Below, in pieces: positions 46,674 to 55,483 of a DNA stretch of 64,000 nucleotides. Every line of letters begins with the position of its first letter. Position 1 is the first letter of the stretch. Origin of the DNA: Noviherbaspirillum massiliense JC206 (GTDB lineage Bacteria; Pseudomonadota; Gammaproteobacteria; Burkholderiales; Burkholderiaceae_D); the NCBI RefSeq assembly GCF_000312045.1, contig NZ_HE978635.1, positions 734,774 to 798,773 of the forward strand. Direction: 5' to 3'. The translations under genes were made by a program, and so were the position numbers. The notes beneath the pieces are model-generated. The model saw only the letters and a program-made list of their open reading frames with translations. It was not told the DNA's origin and searched no databases.

Positions 46674-48122
46674 TCATGTCCATGCTTCTTTCATCAGGCA
46701 GGCGTACCGGGCAACGATAAAGGCTGCTGCGGTTCCGACGCCGAACAACCAGACCGTATGATTGAGGCCCCACAGTTTCGTCACGATGATTGGCGAGGAC
46801 AATGGCACTGCCCAGGCCAAGGCACTCAATGTCGGCTTCCCTATTTCATGCCACCGGCTGCCAGACACACGCATCAGATAAACCAGCGTAACGGCACGGC
46901 AAGCGACGCTGCCGACCGCCATGAGTGCAACAGCCGTAATCACGCCTCCGATGAAGGCGCCTGCAACAATTCCGACTGTGCGCACCACTAATGAAACGAT
47001 TTCGAACACCAGCAGCGTGCCCAGCTTGTCAAGCACAACAAACAGTGAAGAGAGCGTTGAAGTGATGAAAGCGAAATAGAGCCACGGTGCAAGCCACTGC
47101 GCAAATACGCCCGCCTCCTCCCATTCCGGGCCAAATACTTGTGCGAATATGTCCGGACCGCCTAAAAGCAAGACCAGGATTGGTGGCATGGCGAAGTGTG
47201 CCAGTCGAGAATGAATAGCAGCTATCAGTGATTCCAGTCTGCCTTGTCGGCTCGCTTCCGCGGCGCCGGAGAAAAATACATCGGCAATTGCCTGGCCAAG
47301 CAATTGCATGGGAACCGCCAGGACACGATTTGCAAGCGCATAGATACCGGCCACGGCCGGGCCGAAGAGCACGGCGAACAATATGGAAGGCAACTCTGCG
47401 CCGATGGTATTGAAAAGCGAGCTCCACGTCGAAAACAATGGAAATTGCTTGTACCGTACTGCAACCGCCAGGATAGACGACAGCTTCACCCGCTTTAAAT
47501 AAGGCCAGCGGGCATGGATCACACGAAATACATAGGAGGCCGATCCAACGGCATATCCGGTGATTTGCCCCACCAGCAAAGCAGCCGGTCCGAAGGTTGA
47601 TCCCGCCAGCTGGATGACTGCCGTGGTTGCAGATTGGCTGAACCTCGTTTTTGCCACCGGCGTGAATGCCTTGGTGCGAATCGCCCAGATATGAAAGACG
47701 TTGTATATGCCAATGAAAAATATTCCAAGTGGCAGCAGAAGAAGAAAATCCGCCAGGTGTGGCGTATTGAGCAGGTGCGCGATCTGACCGGGAAACGCAA
47801 GCACCGGAATGGCAGAAATCCCGGAGATCAGGACTACAGCCAGCAGACTTAGGGCCAGCAAGGCATCGGCTTCTTCGTCATTATCCGGCAATGGAATTGC
47901 GGCCTGATAGCGCAGGCTTGCGACATTGCTGACAATCCCGACCAGGGCGGTGAACACCGCCAACAGGCCCAAGTCGTCCGGCTGGTAGAGGCGCGTGAGT
48001 ACCGGGGCGGCCAATATGGTCAACAGATGTCCGCTGGTGGTACCGGCCACAAGCACGGACACACCGCGCACAAAGCGGTTCTTCGGTAGGGCGCGACGGA
48101 CAAGAAGCGTAATCTGGCTCAA
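46674..48122 (-). CDS. Wzx-type oligosaccharide flippase
   Basis: A 482-residue polytopic protein of the polysaccharide transporter (PST/MATE-like) family with about 12 to 14 helices. It begins with a basic stretch and then VSVLVAGTTSGHLLTILAAP, the typical first helix region. It would flip undecaprenyl-linked repeats to the periplasm. It lies 205 bases after wzc in the same direction. Confidence 0.88.
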   Translation of the reverse strand: MSQITLLVRRALPKNRFVRGVSVLVAGTTSGHLLTILAAPVLTRLYQPDDLGLLAVFTALVGIVSNVASLRYQAAIPLPDNDEEADALLALSLLAVVLISGISAIPVLAFPGQIAHLLNTPHLADFLLLLPLGIFFIGIYNVFHIWAIRTKAFTPVAKTRFSQSATTAVIQLAGSTFGPAALLVGQITGYAVGSASYVFRVIHARWPYLKRVKLSSILAVAVRYKQFPLFSTWSSLFNTIGAELPSILFAVLFGPAVAGIYALANRVLAVPMQLLGQAIADVFFSGAAEASRQGRLESLIAAIHSRLAHFAMPPILVLLLGGPDIFAQVFGPEWEEAGVFAQWLAPWLYFAFITSTLSSLFVVLDKLGTLLVFEIVSLVVRTVGIVAGAFIGGVITAVALMAVGSVACRAVTLVYLMRVSGSRWHEIGKPTLSALAWAVPLSSPIIVTKLWGLNHTVWLFGVGTAAAFIVARYACLMKEAWT

Positions 48123-48327
48123 GGCTGCTTACTCCCGCTGATTACGTGCCACGGTCAGGCCTTCGGCGGTCAGAGACATATGCCACAGCGATGAGGAGGA
48201 AACCATGCAATGAACTCCTCGCATGGCGTCCATGCGGATCGCCCTGATATGGTTGCGGAGAGAGCACCTGCGATCGTATCGCGTCATAGCCTTCACAGGC
48301 AGGAATTCGCCGTCTTGGCGCATGCCG

Positions 48328-50571
48328 CTATCTTCCGTACTTCGCCCCATATCCGTACCCATACCGGTAGGCGGCTTTTCCTTTCAAGTCGTTGAACACT
48401 GTCCCAGTCACCGTGCCGCCCGCCCGCGTCAAGCGGTGAACCGTTTCCTCGATCTCGTCCACCGTACTGATGCCATCACGCACCACGTTGTAGATGGCAC
48501 CCGCATGAGTAGCGACAATCATGGCGTCGGCGAAAGCAAGTACCGGTGCAGTGTCGATCAGGATGAAGTCGTAGCGCGGCGATAAATAATGAAGCAGTTC
48601 GCCAAAGTTCTTATGGGCGAGCAATTCAGCGGGGCGAGTTGGAAGCAGACCGGTTGATATGAAATCGACGTTTTCCACGACGTCCATATGGATGGCCTGT
48701 TCCGGTTTGGTCGTACCGGCGATGATTTCAGATAGTCCCTGCTCGCGCTCCAGCCCGAAATATCGGTGCAGGTACCCGGTGCGCATGTCACCGTCGATCA
48801 GAAGCACCTTCTTGTCAATGGAAGCGAGCACGGCGGCGAAGTTCGCCGAGACAAAAGACTTGCCCACTTCAGGTGTGGGGCCGGTAATCAGAATAATATT
48901 ATTTCGGGAATCATTCATGGCCGACTGCAGCAAGGTGCGGAAACTGCGTAGGCTTTCGACAGCACTATCCGCCGGTGCGGCATAAGGCAGCAACGAAACA
49001 TCCTTCGATTTTTTCCGAATCTGTGCGTACATCCGTTCCTGGTCCTGGCTGTGCGGGATGGTGGCGCTGACCGATAATCCAAGCCGGTTTTCTACCATAT
49101 GCGGATCTGGCATTTCCCCGTTCATCTTTTTTCTGATGAAGGCAGCTGCGACACCCAGCGCAACACCCAATAAGGCAGCCACTGATACGACGGTGGGTCG
49201 GTTCGGTTTGATTGGCTTGGTGGGAACGGCCGCCGTATCAAGCAAGCGAGCGCCTCCAAGCCGGCTTGCACTGACTTGCCGCAACTGCTGCGCCGTGCTC
49301 AACAGATTGGTGTAAAGCTCGGTGTTGACCTTGACATCCCGGGTAGCGCGCAAGACCTCTTGCTCGATGGAGGGCATGCGCTTGATTTTTCCATTGATGA
49401 GGTTGAGTTCATTGCTAATGTCGCGGATCTGCTGATTGACCGTTACCACAGCCGGATGTTCGTCAGCGAAGCGACTCAGCAATTCCTGTCGTCTCTGCCG
49501 CAGTTCAACCAGCTTCGTCTGGTTGGAAGCCGCCTGCTGCACGATCACCTTGGCCTCCTCGCCCAGGTCGACAGTGCCATAGCTGTTTCGGATCTGGTTG
49601 TACTTGGCTTCGGCATTTTCCAGTTCGCGCTTCAGTTGAGGCAGTTGCTGGTTCAGGAAAACGAGCGACTTCTCGGCTTCATCGGCCTTGTGATCTACGG
49701 TTTGCCGGATATATTCCCGCCCGACTTCATTCACGATCCTGGTGATAAGCCTTGGGTCATTCCCTGCAAGCGCGACATTGATGATGCCTGACTGCTTTCC
49801 TTTCTCGGAAATCTGGAGCGAGTTCTGCAGGCGCTCAATGGCATCGATTTGAGGAATTCGAGTCAGTGCAAATTCGGCGCCAGGATAGGCTCGAATGCGA
49901 TCGACCTGCAGTTCGATTGCACCCTGTTGAAAAGGCACTTTGAGCATTTCGCCAACTGTTCCTTCGATGTCAATTCCTTGCCGTTGCTGGCGGAGGCGGT
50001 ATTTTCCGTCTCCCAGGAAAGTGAGGGAAAATTTCTTCCCCTCCAATTCTTCTGGAACATTGAATTGCGACACCGAGGCTTGCTCATCGCCCCATGCGTA
50101 ACCACTGGAACTCCGAAGTCCGAGCAGATCAGGGACGGAGAAATAGGGATGAAGACGTGCAATCAAGGAACCGACCATAGGGAAGTATTTAGGCTCGACG
50201 GCAATATATGAATGCGTGCTGCTGATGACGCCATCCAGTACATTGCGTGAGCGCAGCACTTCCATCTCAGTGCTGACTCCCATCTTTTTTTCGAATACGC
50301 CATTGATGTCAGTGAGAATATTCCTGCTCTGTATGGCGTTTTCATCGACCTGCACCAGCATATTGGCCTGATACACCGGCTTTGCAATGAATGTATAGGC
50401 CAACCCAAGCAAGGTGACGAGCACGGCAATGAATACGATCAGCCATCTGTGCTCGACCAAGGGCTTTAGATATTCCGAAACATCCAGCGTATCGTCGCTC
50501 TCCTCCAACCTTATCGGTATTTGCTGGGGCGCCAGTTGGGACGGTAGCAATGGGTGACGCAGTTGGTTCAT
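48328..50571 (-). CDS. Wzc-like polysaccharide co-polymerase and tyrosine autokinase
   Basis: A 747-residue bacterial tyrosine kinase. The Wzz domain (about 30-120), a long periplasmic coiled coil, the GNVR region and a second membrane helix near 465 precede the kinase. Walker A is ITGPTPEVGKSFVSA near 560, Walker A' VLLIDGDMR, and Walker B FILIDTAPV near 670. The tail is Tyr-rich (AAYRYGYGYGAKYGR), the autophosphorylation cluster. It controls chain length and export. No wzb phosphatase or wza outer-membrane gene is next to it. First gene of the locus; two-box element copy B lies 160 bases upstream. Confidence 0.93.
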   Translation of the reverse strand: MNQLRHPLLPSQLAPQQIPIRLEESDDTLDVSEYLKPLVEHRWLIVFIAVLVTLLGLAYTFIAKPVYQANMLVQVDENAIQSRNILTDINGVFEKKMGVSTEMEVLRSRNVLDGVISSTHSYIAVEPKYFPMVGSLIARLHPYFSVPDLLGLRSSSGYAWGDEQASVSQFNVPEELEGKKFSLTFLGDGKYRLRQQRQGIDIEGTVGEMLKVPFQQGAIELQVDRIRAYPGAEFALTRIPQIDAIERLQNSLQISEKGKQSGIINVALAGNDPRLITRIVNEVGREYIRQTVDHKADEAEKSLVFLNQQLPQLKRELENAEAKYNQIRNSYGTVDLGEEAKVIVQQAASNQTKLVELRQRRQELLSRFADEHPAVVTVNQQIRDISNELNLINGKIKRMPSIEQEVLRATRDVKVNTELYTNLLSTAQQLRQVSASRLGGARLLDTAAVPTKPIKPNRPTVVSVAALLGVALGVAAAFIRKKMNGEMPDPHMVENRLGLSVSATIPHSQDQERMYAQIRKKSKDVSLLPYAAPADSAVESLRSFRTLLQSAMNDSRNNIILITGPTPEVGKSFVSANFAAVLASIDKKVLLIDGDMRTGYLHRYFGLEREQGLSEIIAGTTKPEQAIHMDVVENVDFISTGLLPTRPAELLAHKNFGELLHYLSPRYDFILIDTAPVLAFADAMIVATHAGAIYNVVRDGISTVDEIEETVHRLTRAGGTVTGTVFNDLKGKAAYRYGYGYGAKYGR

Positions 50572-50730
50572 TCGATAAATCCGTAAAGTTACGGGAAGAG
50601 GAAGGAACTCAGATGACCAATGATGTATTGACCAGCTAGCAGGTCTTCTTCTCTGAATAATGAAAGTAGACCATTCCTTCCAGACACCGGATGTCCTGGG
50701 CTTCCTTCAATGTAGGCAGCGAGCGAGCAA

Positions 50731-50794
50731 AAAATAAGTATGAAATTTCGATGGTTGCCGGGCACTAACCGCGTCTTCTATTTAGTTTTTAGAT
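50731..50794 (-). promoter_or_regulatory. Two-box element, copy B (upstream of wzc)
   Basis: Box 1 (50731-50752) matches copy A except one base. After exactly 22 bases, box 2 (50775-50794) reads CTTCTATTTAGTTTTTAGAT, which matches 16 of 20 positions of copy A. Box 1 is 160 bases upstream of the wzc start. Being between divergent genes, it might also affect the lipoprotein gene at 51097. Confidence 0.68.
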
Positions 50795-50939
50795 TAATTG
50801 AGCCGATCACGGCGTCATGCCCCAATGTGAAATCTTCCGCCACGTCGCAGCGTGGATGCAGCATCACTCCCCTATCCGCAATGCCTTTTAGCTTCTTCGA
50901 ACATCCCTGCACTTCCTGACAATCAAACGTCTTTTTAGA

Positions 50940-50958
50940 CAGATAGTTGGTCTATCTG
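50940..50958. promoter_or_regulatory. Dyad upstream of the tandem beta-helix lipoprotein gene
   Basis: CAGATAG and CTATCTG are perfect inverted 7-bp arms separated by TTGGT. The dyad lies 138 bases before the TTG start at 51097. It could be an operator or a leader hairpin. Confidence 0.3.
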
Positions 50959-51096
50959 CGGCTAACTTGCTTACAAAACGTTGCAAATTCACGGAATTTA
51001 TTTGATTCCCATAGGAACTATTTCTTTTGATCAATGCTCTGATGAAGCGTTTTCGTACAGGCGTCCATAGTCGCCGCTTCATCAGGGAGATCAGTT

Positions 51097-53682
51097 TTGC
51101 TTCACTCAAAGTCATTCAAACCGTTTTCAATCAGTGCGCTTTCATGCGCTTGCGCTGCAGTGTTATTGGCTGCATGTGGCGGCGGAGGTGGTGATACCAG
51201 CACGGACACCAGTGACCAAAGCGATGCCGTGCTGCTTGCAAAAGGCCGCATAAAAAACAGGAACACGAATACTTCAACCGGCTCCACCACGACTGGCACA
51301 ACGTCCGGCACCACAACTACTTCTCCAACCGCCAGCACGGATTCAACGTCTGCATATACGGCGACCAATCATCTCTACGTTGCCACCACCGGTTCCGATT
51401 CCAACCCAGGGACGCAGACAGCCCCTTTCAAGACCATCGCTAAGGCTGCAAGCGTCGCCAAGCCCGATACCATCGTTCACGTTGCTCCCGGCACTTATGT
51501 TGGCGGTGTTTCGACGAGCGCGAGCGGCCTGGACGGCGCACGCATCTATTACGTATCCGATGTGAAGTGGGGTGCGAAAATTGTTCCCTCCAGCACAGAA
51601 ACGATCGGCTGGCAGAATAGCGGCAGCCACGTGACTATCAGCGGCTTCGATATCGACGGCGGCGGCTCATCGTCCTGGCGCATCGGCGTATATATCACTG
51701 GCTCGCATGCAACAGTCGAAAACAGCCACGTTCATAACGTCTGGAGCAGTTCCGCCCAGGGCTGCGACTCCAACGGCGGCGGCGGCATTGTCACGGATGG
51801 CTATGATGGCCAAGAAGACCACCGGATATTGAATAACGTGGTGGACCACATCGGCTTCAGCGGATGCGGCACCATCAGCGGCATTTATATGCAAGGCGCC
51901 TATACCGACGTCAAAAACAACCTGGTGTATGCGATCGGCGCGGACGGCATCGTGTCCTACCATGATGCAACGCACGCGAACATTGGCAACAACACCGTGT
52001 TCAACAGCAATCGCGGCATCGTCCTCAGTGCCAACGGCATGTACCATCTGACGTCTGCCCCGGACTACTTCAATGTGTTCAACAACATCGTGTATGACAA
52101 TACCTCAATAGGTATCGGGGAAGGATCAGGACCTCTTGGGATCGGCCAGAACAACTCGTATTACAACAACCTGGTCTATGGCAATGGTACCAACATGTCG
52201 CTCACTTCTACCAACCAGCCACATGAGAGCGGCACCGTTACTGCACCGCCTCAGTTCGTCAACTATATCCGGACGGGCGGCGGCGACTATCGCCTGCAAA
52301 GCACCTCGCCGGCAATCGATAAGGGTAACGCGACCAATGCTCCGGCAACTGACCTCAATGGCGTAGCCCGTCCCCAGGGCGCAGCAGTGGACATCGGGGC
52401 ATACGAGTGGACAACGGCATCGACAACCACGGGTACGACTACCGGCACAACCACTGGCACGACCACGGGTACGACTACCGGCACAACGACCGGCACGGGG
52501 ACTGGCTCGACCACCGGCACCACTACAGGAACGACTACCGGGACGACTACCGGCACAACGACTGGTACGGGAACTGGCACAACAAGCGGCACGACCGCTG
52601 GCACGACCACGCCAACCTACGCGGCAACCTATCATCTCTACGTAGCGACCACTGGATCGGATAGCAATGCTGGAACCCAGGCAGCGCCGTTCAAGACCAT
52701 CGCAAAAGCAGCGAGTGTCGCCAAACCCAGCACGGTCGTCCACGTCGCTCCGGGCACGTATTCCGGCAGCATCTCCACTAGCGCAAGCGGCACGTCGACC
52801 GGACGCATTTACTACGTCTCGGACGTCTTAGGGGGTGCGAAGCTCGTCCCGGGCAGCAGTTCGGGCACCGCGTGGAATGACAGTGGCAGCTACACGACGA
52901 TCAGCGGCTTCGATATTGATGGTCAAGGCGGCACCGCCTGGCGCATTGGTCTGAGAATGGCAGGTTCGAACTCGGTCGTGCAGAATAACCACGTTCACAA
53001 TATCTATACTTCAGGCGCTTGCGACAGCAATGGCGGTGCAGGCATTGTGACTGACGGGTATAGCAGCCAGCACCATCATGAGATCCTTAATAACACGGTT
53101 GATCATGTGGGCTTCTCGGGTTGCGGCACGATCAGCGGCATCTATGGCCAGAGCGCGTACATGAAGGTCAAGAACAATCTGGTCTATGCCATCGGATCCG
53201 ACGGTATCGTCTTCTACCACGATGCGACGAATGCTGACGTGATCAACAATACGGTCTTCAATGCCGATCGCGGCATTGTAATGAGCGCTAACGGCATGTA
53301 TCACCTGACCACTGCGCCTGACTACTTCAACGTGCACAACAACATCGTGTTCGACAACAGAGGCATCGGCATTGGTGAGGGCTCCGGACCGTTGGGGATC
53401 GGCTCCAACAATACTTACCGTAACAATCTGGTCTACGGTAACGGGGGCAGCAATCTTTCTCTCACCAGCGGAAGCTTGACCCGTACCAGTGGAACGATTA
53501 CCGCTGACCCGCAATTCGTGAACTATGTGCGTACCGGCGGCGGTGACTATCGACTGAAATCGGCATCACCAGCAATCGACAAAGGGCTCACGACCTATGC
53601 ACCGGGAACCGATATTGCCGGGGTCTCCCGCCCACAGGGCACAGGTATCGATATCGGAGCATACGAGTACAAAGTACAATAA
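51097..53682 (+). CDS. Tandem-duplicated right-handed beta-helix lipoprotein
   Basis: An 861-residue predicted lipoprotein. The lipobox is LLAACGGGGGD. Two homologous modules follow (residues about 89-438 and 509-861). Each starts YHLYVATTGSDSN or the like, has a right-handed parallel beta-helix core (GSHVTISGFDID, ILNNVVDHIGFSGCGTISGI), and ends DYRLQSTSPAIDKG then GAYE. The last part fits the choice-of-anchor-Q type C-terminus. A (GTTT)n Thr/Gly linker joins them. The start is TTG with CAGGGAG upstream. Such folds bind or cleave acidic polysaccharides; here an EPS-binding or processing role is inferred from position. A strong terminator follows. Confidence 0.88.
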   Translation: MLHSKSFKPFSISALSCACAAVLLAACGGGGGDTSTDTSDQSDAVLLAKGRIKNRNTNTSTGSTTTGTTSGTTTTSPTASTDSTSAYTATNHLYVATTGSDSNPGTQTAPFKTIAKAASVAKPDTIVHVAPGTYVGGVSTSASGLDGARIYYVSDVKWGAKIVPSSTETIGWQNSGSHVTISGFDIDGGGSSSWRIGVYITGSHATVENSHVHNVWSSSAQGCDSNGGGGIVTDGYDGQEDHRILNNVVDHIGFSGCGTISGIYMQGAYTDVKNNLVYAIGADGIVSYHDATHANIGNNTVFNSNRGIVLSANGMYHLTSAPDYFNVFNNIVYDNTSIGIGEGSGPLGIGQNNSYYNNLVYGNGTNMSLTSTNQPHESGTVTAPPQFVNYIRTGGGDYRLQSTSPAIDKGNATNAPATDLNGVARPQGAAVDIGAYEWTTASTTTGTTTGTTTGTTTGTTTGTTTGTGTGSTTGTTTGTTTGTTTGTTTGTGTGTTSGTTAGTTTPTYAATYHLYVATTGSDSNAGTQAAPFKTIAKAASVAKPSTVVHVAPGTYSGSISTSASGTSTGRIYYVSDVLGGAKLVPGSSSGTAWNDSGSYTTISGFDIDGQGGTAWRIGLRMAGSNSVVQNNHVHNIYTSGACDSNGGAGIVTDGYSSQHHHEILNNTVDHVGFSGCGTISGIYGQSAYMKVKNNLVYAIGSDGIVFYHDATNADVINNTVFNADRGIVMSANGMYHLTTAPDYFNVHNNIVFDNRGIGIGEGSGPLGIGSNNTYRNNLVYGNGGSNLSLTSGSLTRTSGTITADPQFVNYVRTGGGDYRLKSASPAIDKGLTTYAPGTDIAGVSRPQGTGIDIGAYEYKVQ
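52421..52612 (+). repeat. Coding 12-bp tandem repeat (Thr/Gly linker)
   Basis: About 16 imperfect units of a 12-base repeat of the form GGYACNACNACN encode GTTT-type tetrapeptides between the two beta-helix modules. A few units read GTGT or GSTT. The repeat could expand or contract by slippage and so vary the spacing of the modules. Confidence 0.85.
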
Positions 53683-53721
53683 GCGTACGCTGAGACAGTA
53701 GAAACCTGTCCAACTTAACTG

Positions 53722-53758
53722 GGCATTCCGGGCTTCCTCCCGGAATGCCTTTTTTTTT
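53722..53758 (+). terminator. Intrinsic terminator of the tandem beta-helix gene
   Basis: GGCATTCCGGG (53722-53732) and CCCGGAATGCC (53739-53749) form a perfect 11-bp stem with a six-base loop, followed by nine T residues. It lies 39 bases after the stop codon. Confidence 0.95.
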
Positions 53759-53940
53759 GGTGCAGTCGGGGTTCCTGCCCCGGAATATTTCCGTACATAG
53801 TCGGACACACTACACGCCGCCACCATCATGCTCAATATCTCTGTACTCCGCACACATCATAGGTGCTGATACTGGACGGCCGGAGCAGCGTCCTCCATCG
53901 ATATCGTTGAACCATCTAATCTGTTCGGCGACACGGCGCA

Positions 53941-53967
53941 TTTGATTCAATTTTTCGATGAATCAAA
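53941..53967. promoter_or_regulatory. Dyad resembling box 2 of the two-box element
   Basis: TTTGATTCA and TGAATCAAA are perfect 9-bp inverted arms around ATTTTTCGA. The left part resembles box 2 (TTTCATTCAGTTTTTCGAT) at many positions. No box 1 is found 22 bases upstream. It lies 262 bases before the second lipoprotein gene and may be a single-site variant. Confidence 0.4.
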
Positions 53968-54228
53968 ACTAACGGATATCGGTTCGGTCTAGCTATTTTC
54001 TGGCGATGCCGTTCTATGGCTCATAAAGCAAATGGCGCGTACGCGGGAGCCGGGCCGATGTTCGGCAATCGGTCGCATGCGATGTATCCATGCTGATGAT
54101 TCTGGGAAAGAGCATGGCCCGATCTGTTTGGAAGCGCAACTCCGCATCCGGTACCAGTCTTTACGGGCCGGGAATTGGCCGGCTTGTCTATTTGCACTGG
54201 GCCCCCATTGATCCAGCGGAGCACTGAC

Positions 54229-55434
54229 GTGTCCTGTTCATATTTCACCGGCACCCGCAAACCCCTGATTTTCGGTTCGGTTTTTTCTGCCATGCTCATT
54301 GCATGTGGAGGAGGAGGCGGAGATGCACAGGGACCGCAGGGCGACAGCGCAGTCGGAATCTCGCCTGGGCCAACATCATCAGGCACAACATCCGATATCT
54401 ATGTCGCCACCACAGGATCGGATTCCAATCCTGGAACCCAGGTTGCTCCCTTGAGAACAATCGTGAAGGCGTCCAGCATCGCCGGCCCGGGTACCATCAT
54501 TCATGTTGCATCTGGTACTTATGAGGGCAGCTTCCGCACAAGCGCCAGCGGCAATGCCGCCGCACGCATCCGTTACATCGCCGATATCCCCTTGTCTGCA
54601 AGGATTGTTCCGCCGGAGAACTCGGCGGAACGCTCAGCATGGATCAACGAAGGCGATTACGTGGATATCGAAGGCTTTGAAATTGATGGAACATCCGCGC
54701 GCAATGGCTTGCCATGGACTACCGGCATCTACGTGCCAAGCTCTTTTACCGCCGTGAAAAACAACCATGTACATAACATTGCGACGGATCCGGCGCTATG
54801 CACGAACAATGGCGGTGCTGCCGTCGTGACTGACCACTTTTACTTCGGCGTCAACGATGATGTGTCTGGTAACGTGATTGACCACGTAGGTTCGGCCAGC
54901 TGCGAATTCATTCATGGTGTGTACATCGGGACGTCCGGCACCGTCGAGAACAATCTTGTTTATCAGATTGGTTATGCGGGCATTCACCTTTGGCACGATG
55001 CAGCTGGCGTTACCATTGCAAACAATACCGTCTTTGCATCCGCCTACGGGATCCTGGTCGGTGGCGGGGATTTTTATCACACCAGCGGTCCTGCCGACGA
55101 CATTCACGTCTCGAACAACATCGTGGTCGACAATATCTTCGGGATCAAAGAAACCGGGGCCACCGGCACCCGGAATACCTACACCAACAACTTGCTGTAC
55201 ATGAACAGCGGCGTGGACTGGCAGCTTCAGAACGACTTAAGCCATTCCGGCGACGTGACCGCTGACCCGCAATTCGTGAACTATAGCCAGGACGGTGGCG
55301 GCGACTATCATCTCGCGCCGGGCTCGCCTGCAATCGACAAGGGTACTCCCAAGTTTTCCCCATCCACGGACCTCGACGGGACACCGCGCCCGCAAGGCGC
55401 GGCAGTCGACATCGGCGCATTCGAATATAAATAG
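54229..55434 (+). CDS. Single-module right-handed beta-helix lipoprotein
   Basis: A 401-residue relative of the 51097 protein with one module. The lipobox is MLIACGGGGGD. The module starts DIYVATTGSDSNPGTQVAPL and ends DYHLAPGSPAIDKG then AVDIGAFEYK. Pectate-lyase-like beta-helix repeats lie between (YVDIEGFEIDG, NHVHNIATD, VIDHVGS). The GTG at 54229 follows GCGGAGC; the frame is open to 54175. Its last 439 bases of coding DNA recur almost unchanged at 58627. A ligand or lyase role towards the local polysaccharide is inferred. Confidence 0.85.
   Translation: MSCSYFTGTRKPLIFGSVFSAMLIACGGGGGDAQGPQGDSAVGISPGPTSSGTTSDIYVATTGSDSNPGTQVAPLRTIVKASSIAGPGTIIHVASGTYEGSFRTSASGNAAARIRYIADIPLSARIVPPENSAERSAWINEGDYVDIEGFEIDGTSARNGLPWTTGIYVPSSFTAVKNNHVHNIATDPALCTNNGGAAVVTDHFYFGVNDDVSGNVIDHVGSASCEFIHGVYIGTSGTVENNLVYQIGYAGIHLWHDAAGVTIANNTVFASAYGILVGGGDFYHTSGPADDIHVSNNIVVDNIFGIKETGATGTRNTYTNNLLYMNSGVDWQLQNDLSHSGDVTADPQFVNYSQDGGGDYHLAPGSPAIDKGTPKFSPSTDLDGTPRPQGAAVDIGAFEYK
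54980..55418 (+). repeat. 439-bp direct repeat, first copy (inside the lipoprotein gene)
   Basis: This stretch matches 58627-59065 with only two base differences that I could find (near 55147 and 55376). The copies are direct, 3647 bp apart, and bracket the ceramidase/AAC(3) genes. The match ends abruptly on both sides. Confidence 0.93.
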
Positions 55435-55483
55435 TGCCTGCCGCATTCCCATAAGCATTCACCGCGGTCGTTTTTACTAAACT

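Larger units (their letters stand above)
50572..51096. other. Divergent regulatory region between wzc and the beta-helix lipoprotein gene
   Basis: A 525-base AT-rich region. It contains two-box element copy B (50731-50794), and a CAGATAG/CTATCTG dyad (50940-50958) closer to the plus-strand gene. It must hold promoters for both directions. No small gene is supported. Confidence 0.6.
53683..54228. other. Region between the two beta-helix lipoprotein genes
   Basis: A 546-base gap. It holds the strong terminator of the upstream gene and a 9-bp-arm dyad at 53941 that resembles box 2 of the two-box element. The frame of the downstream gene is open from 54175, but the GTG at 54229 has the better ribosome site. 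Confidence 0.55.

Noticed and set aside
52421..52612. Possible CRISPR-like regular repeat
   Set aside because: The 12-bp units are contiguous, in frame and encode a Thr/Gly linker. There are no spacers and no cas genes.
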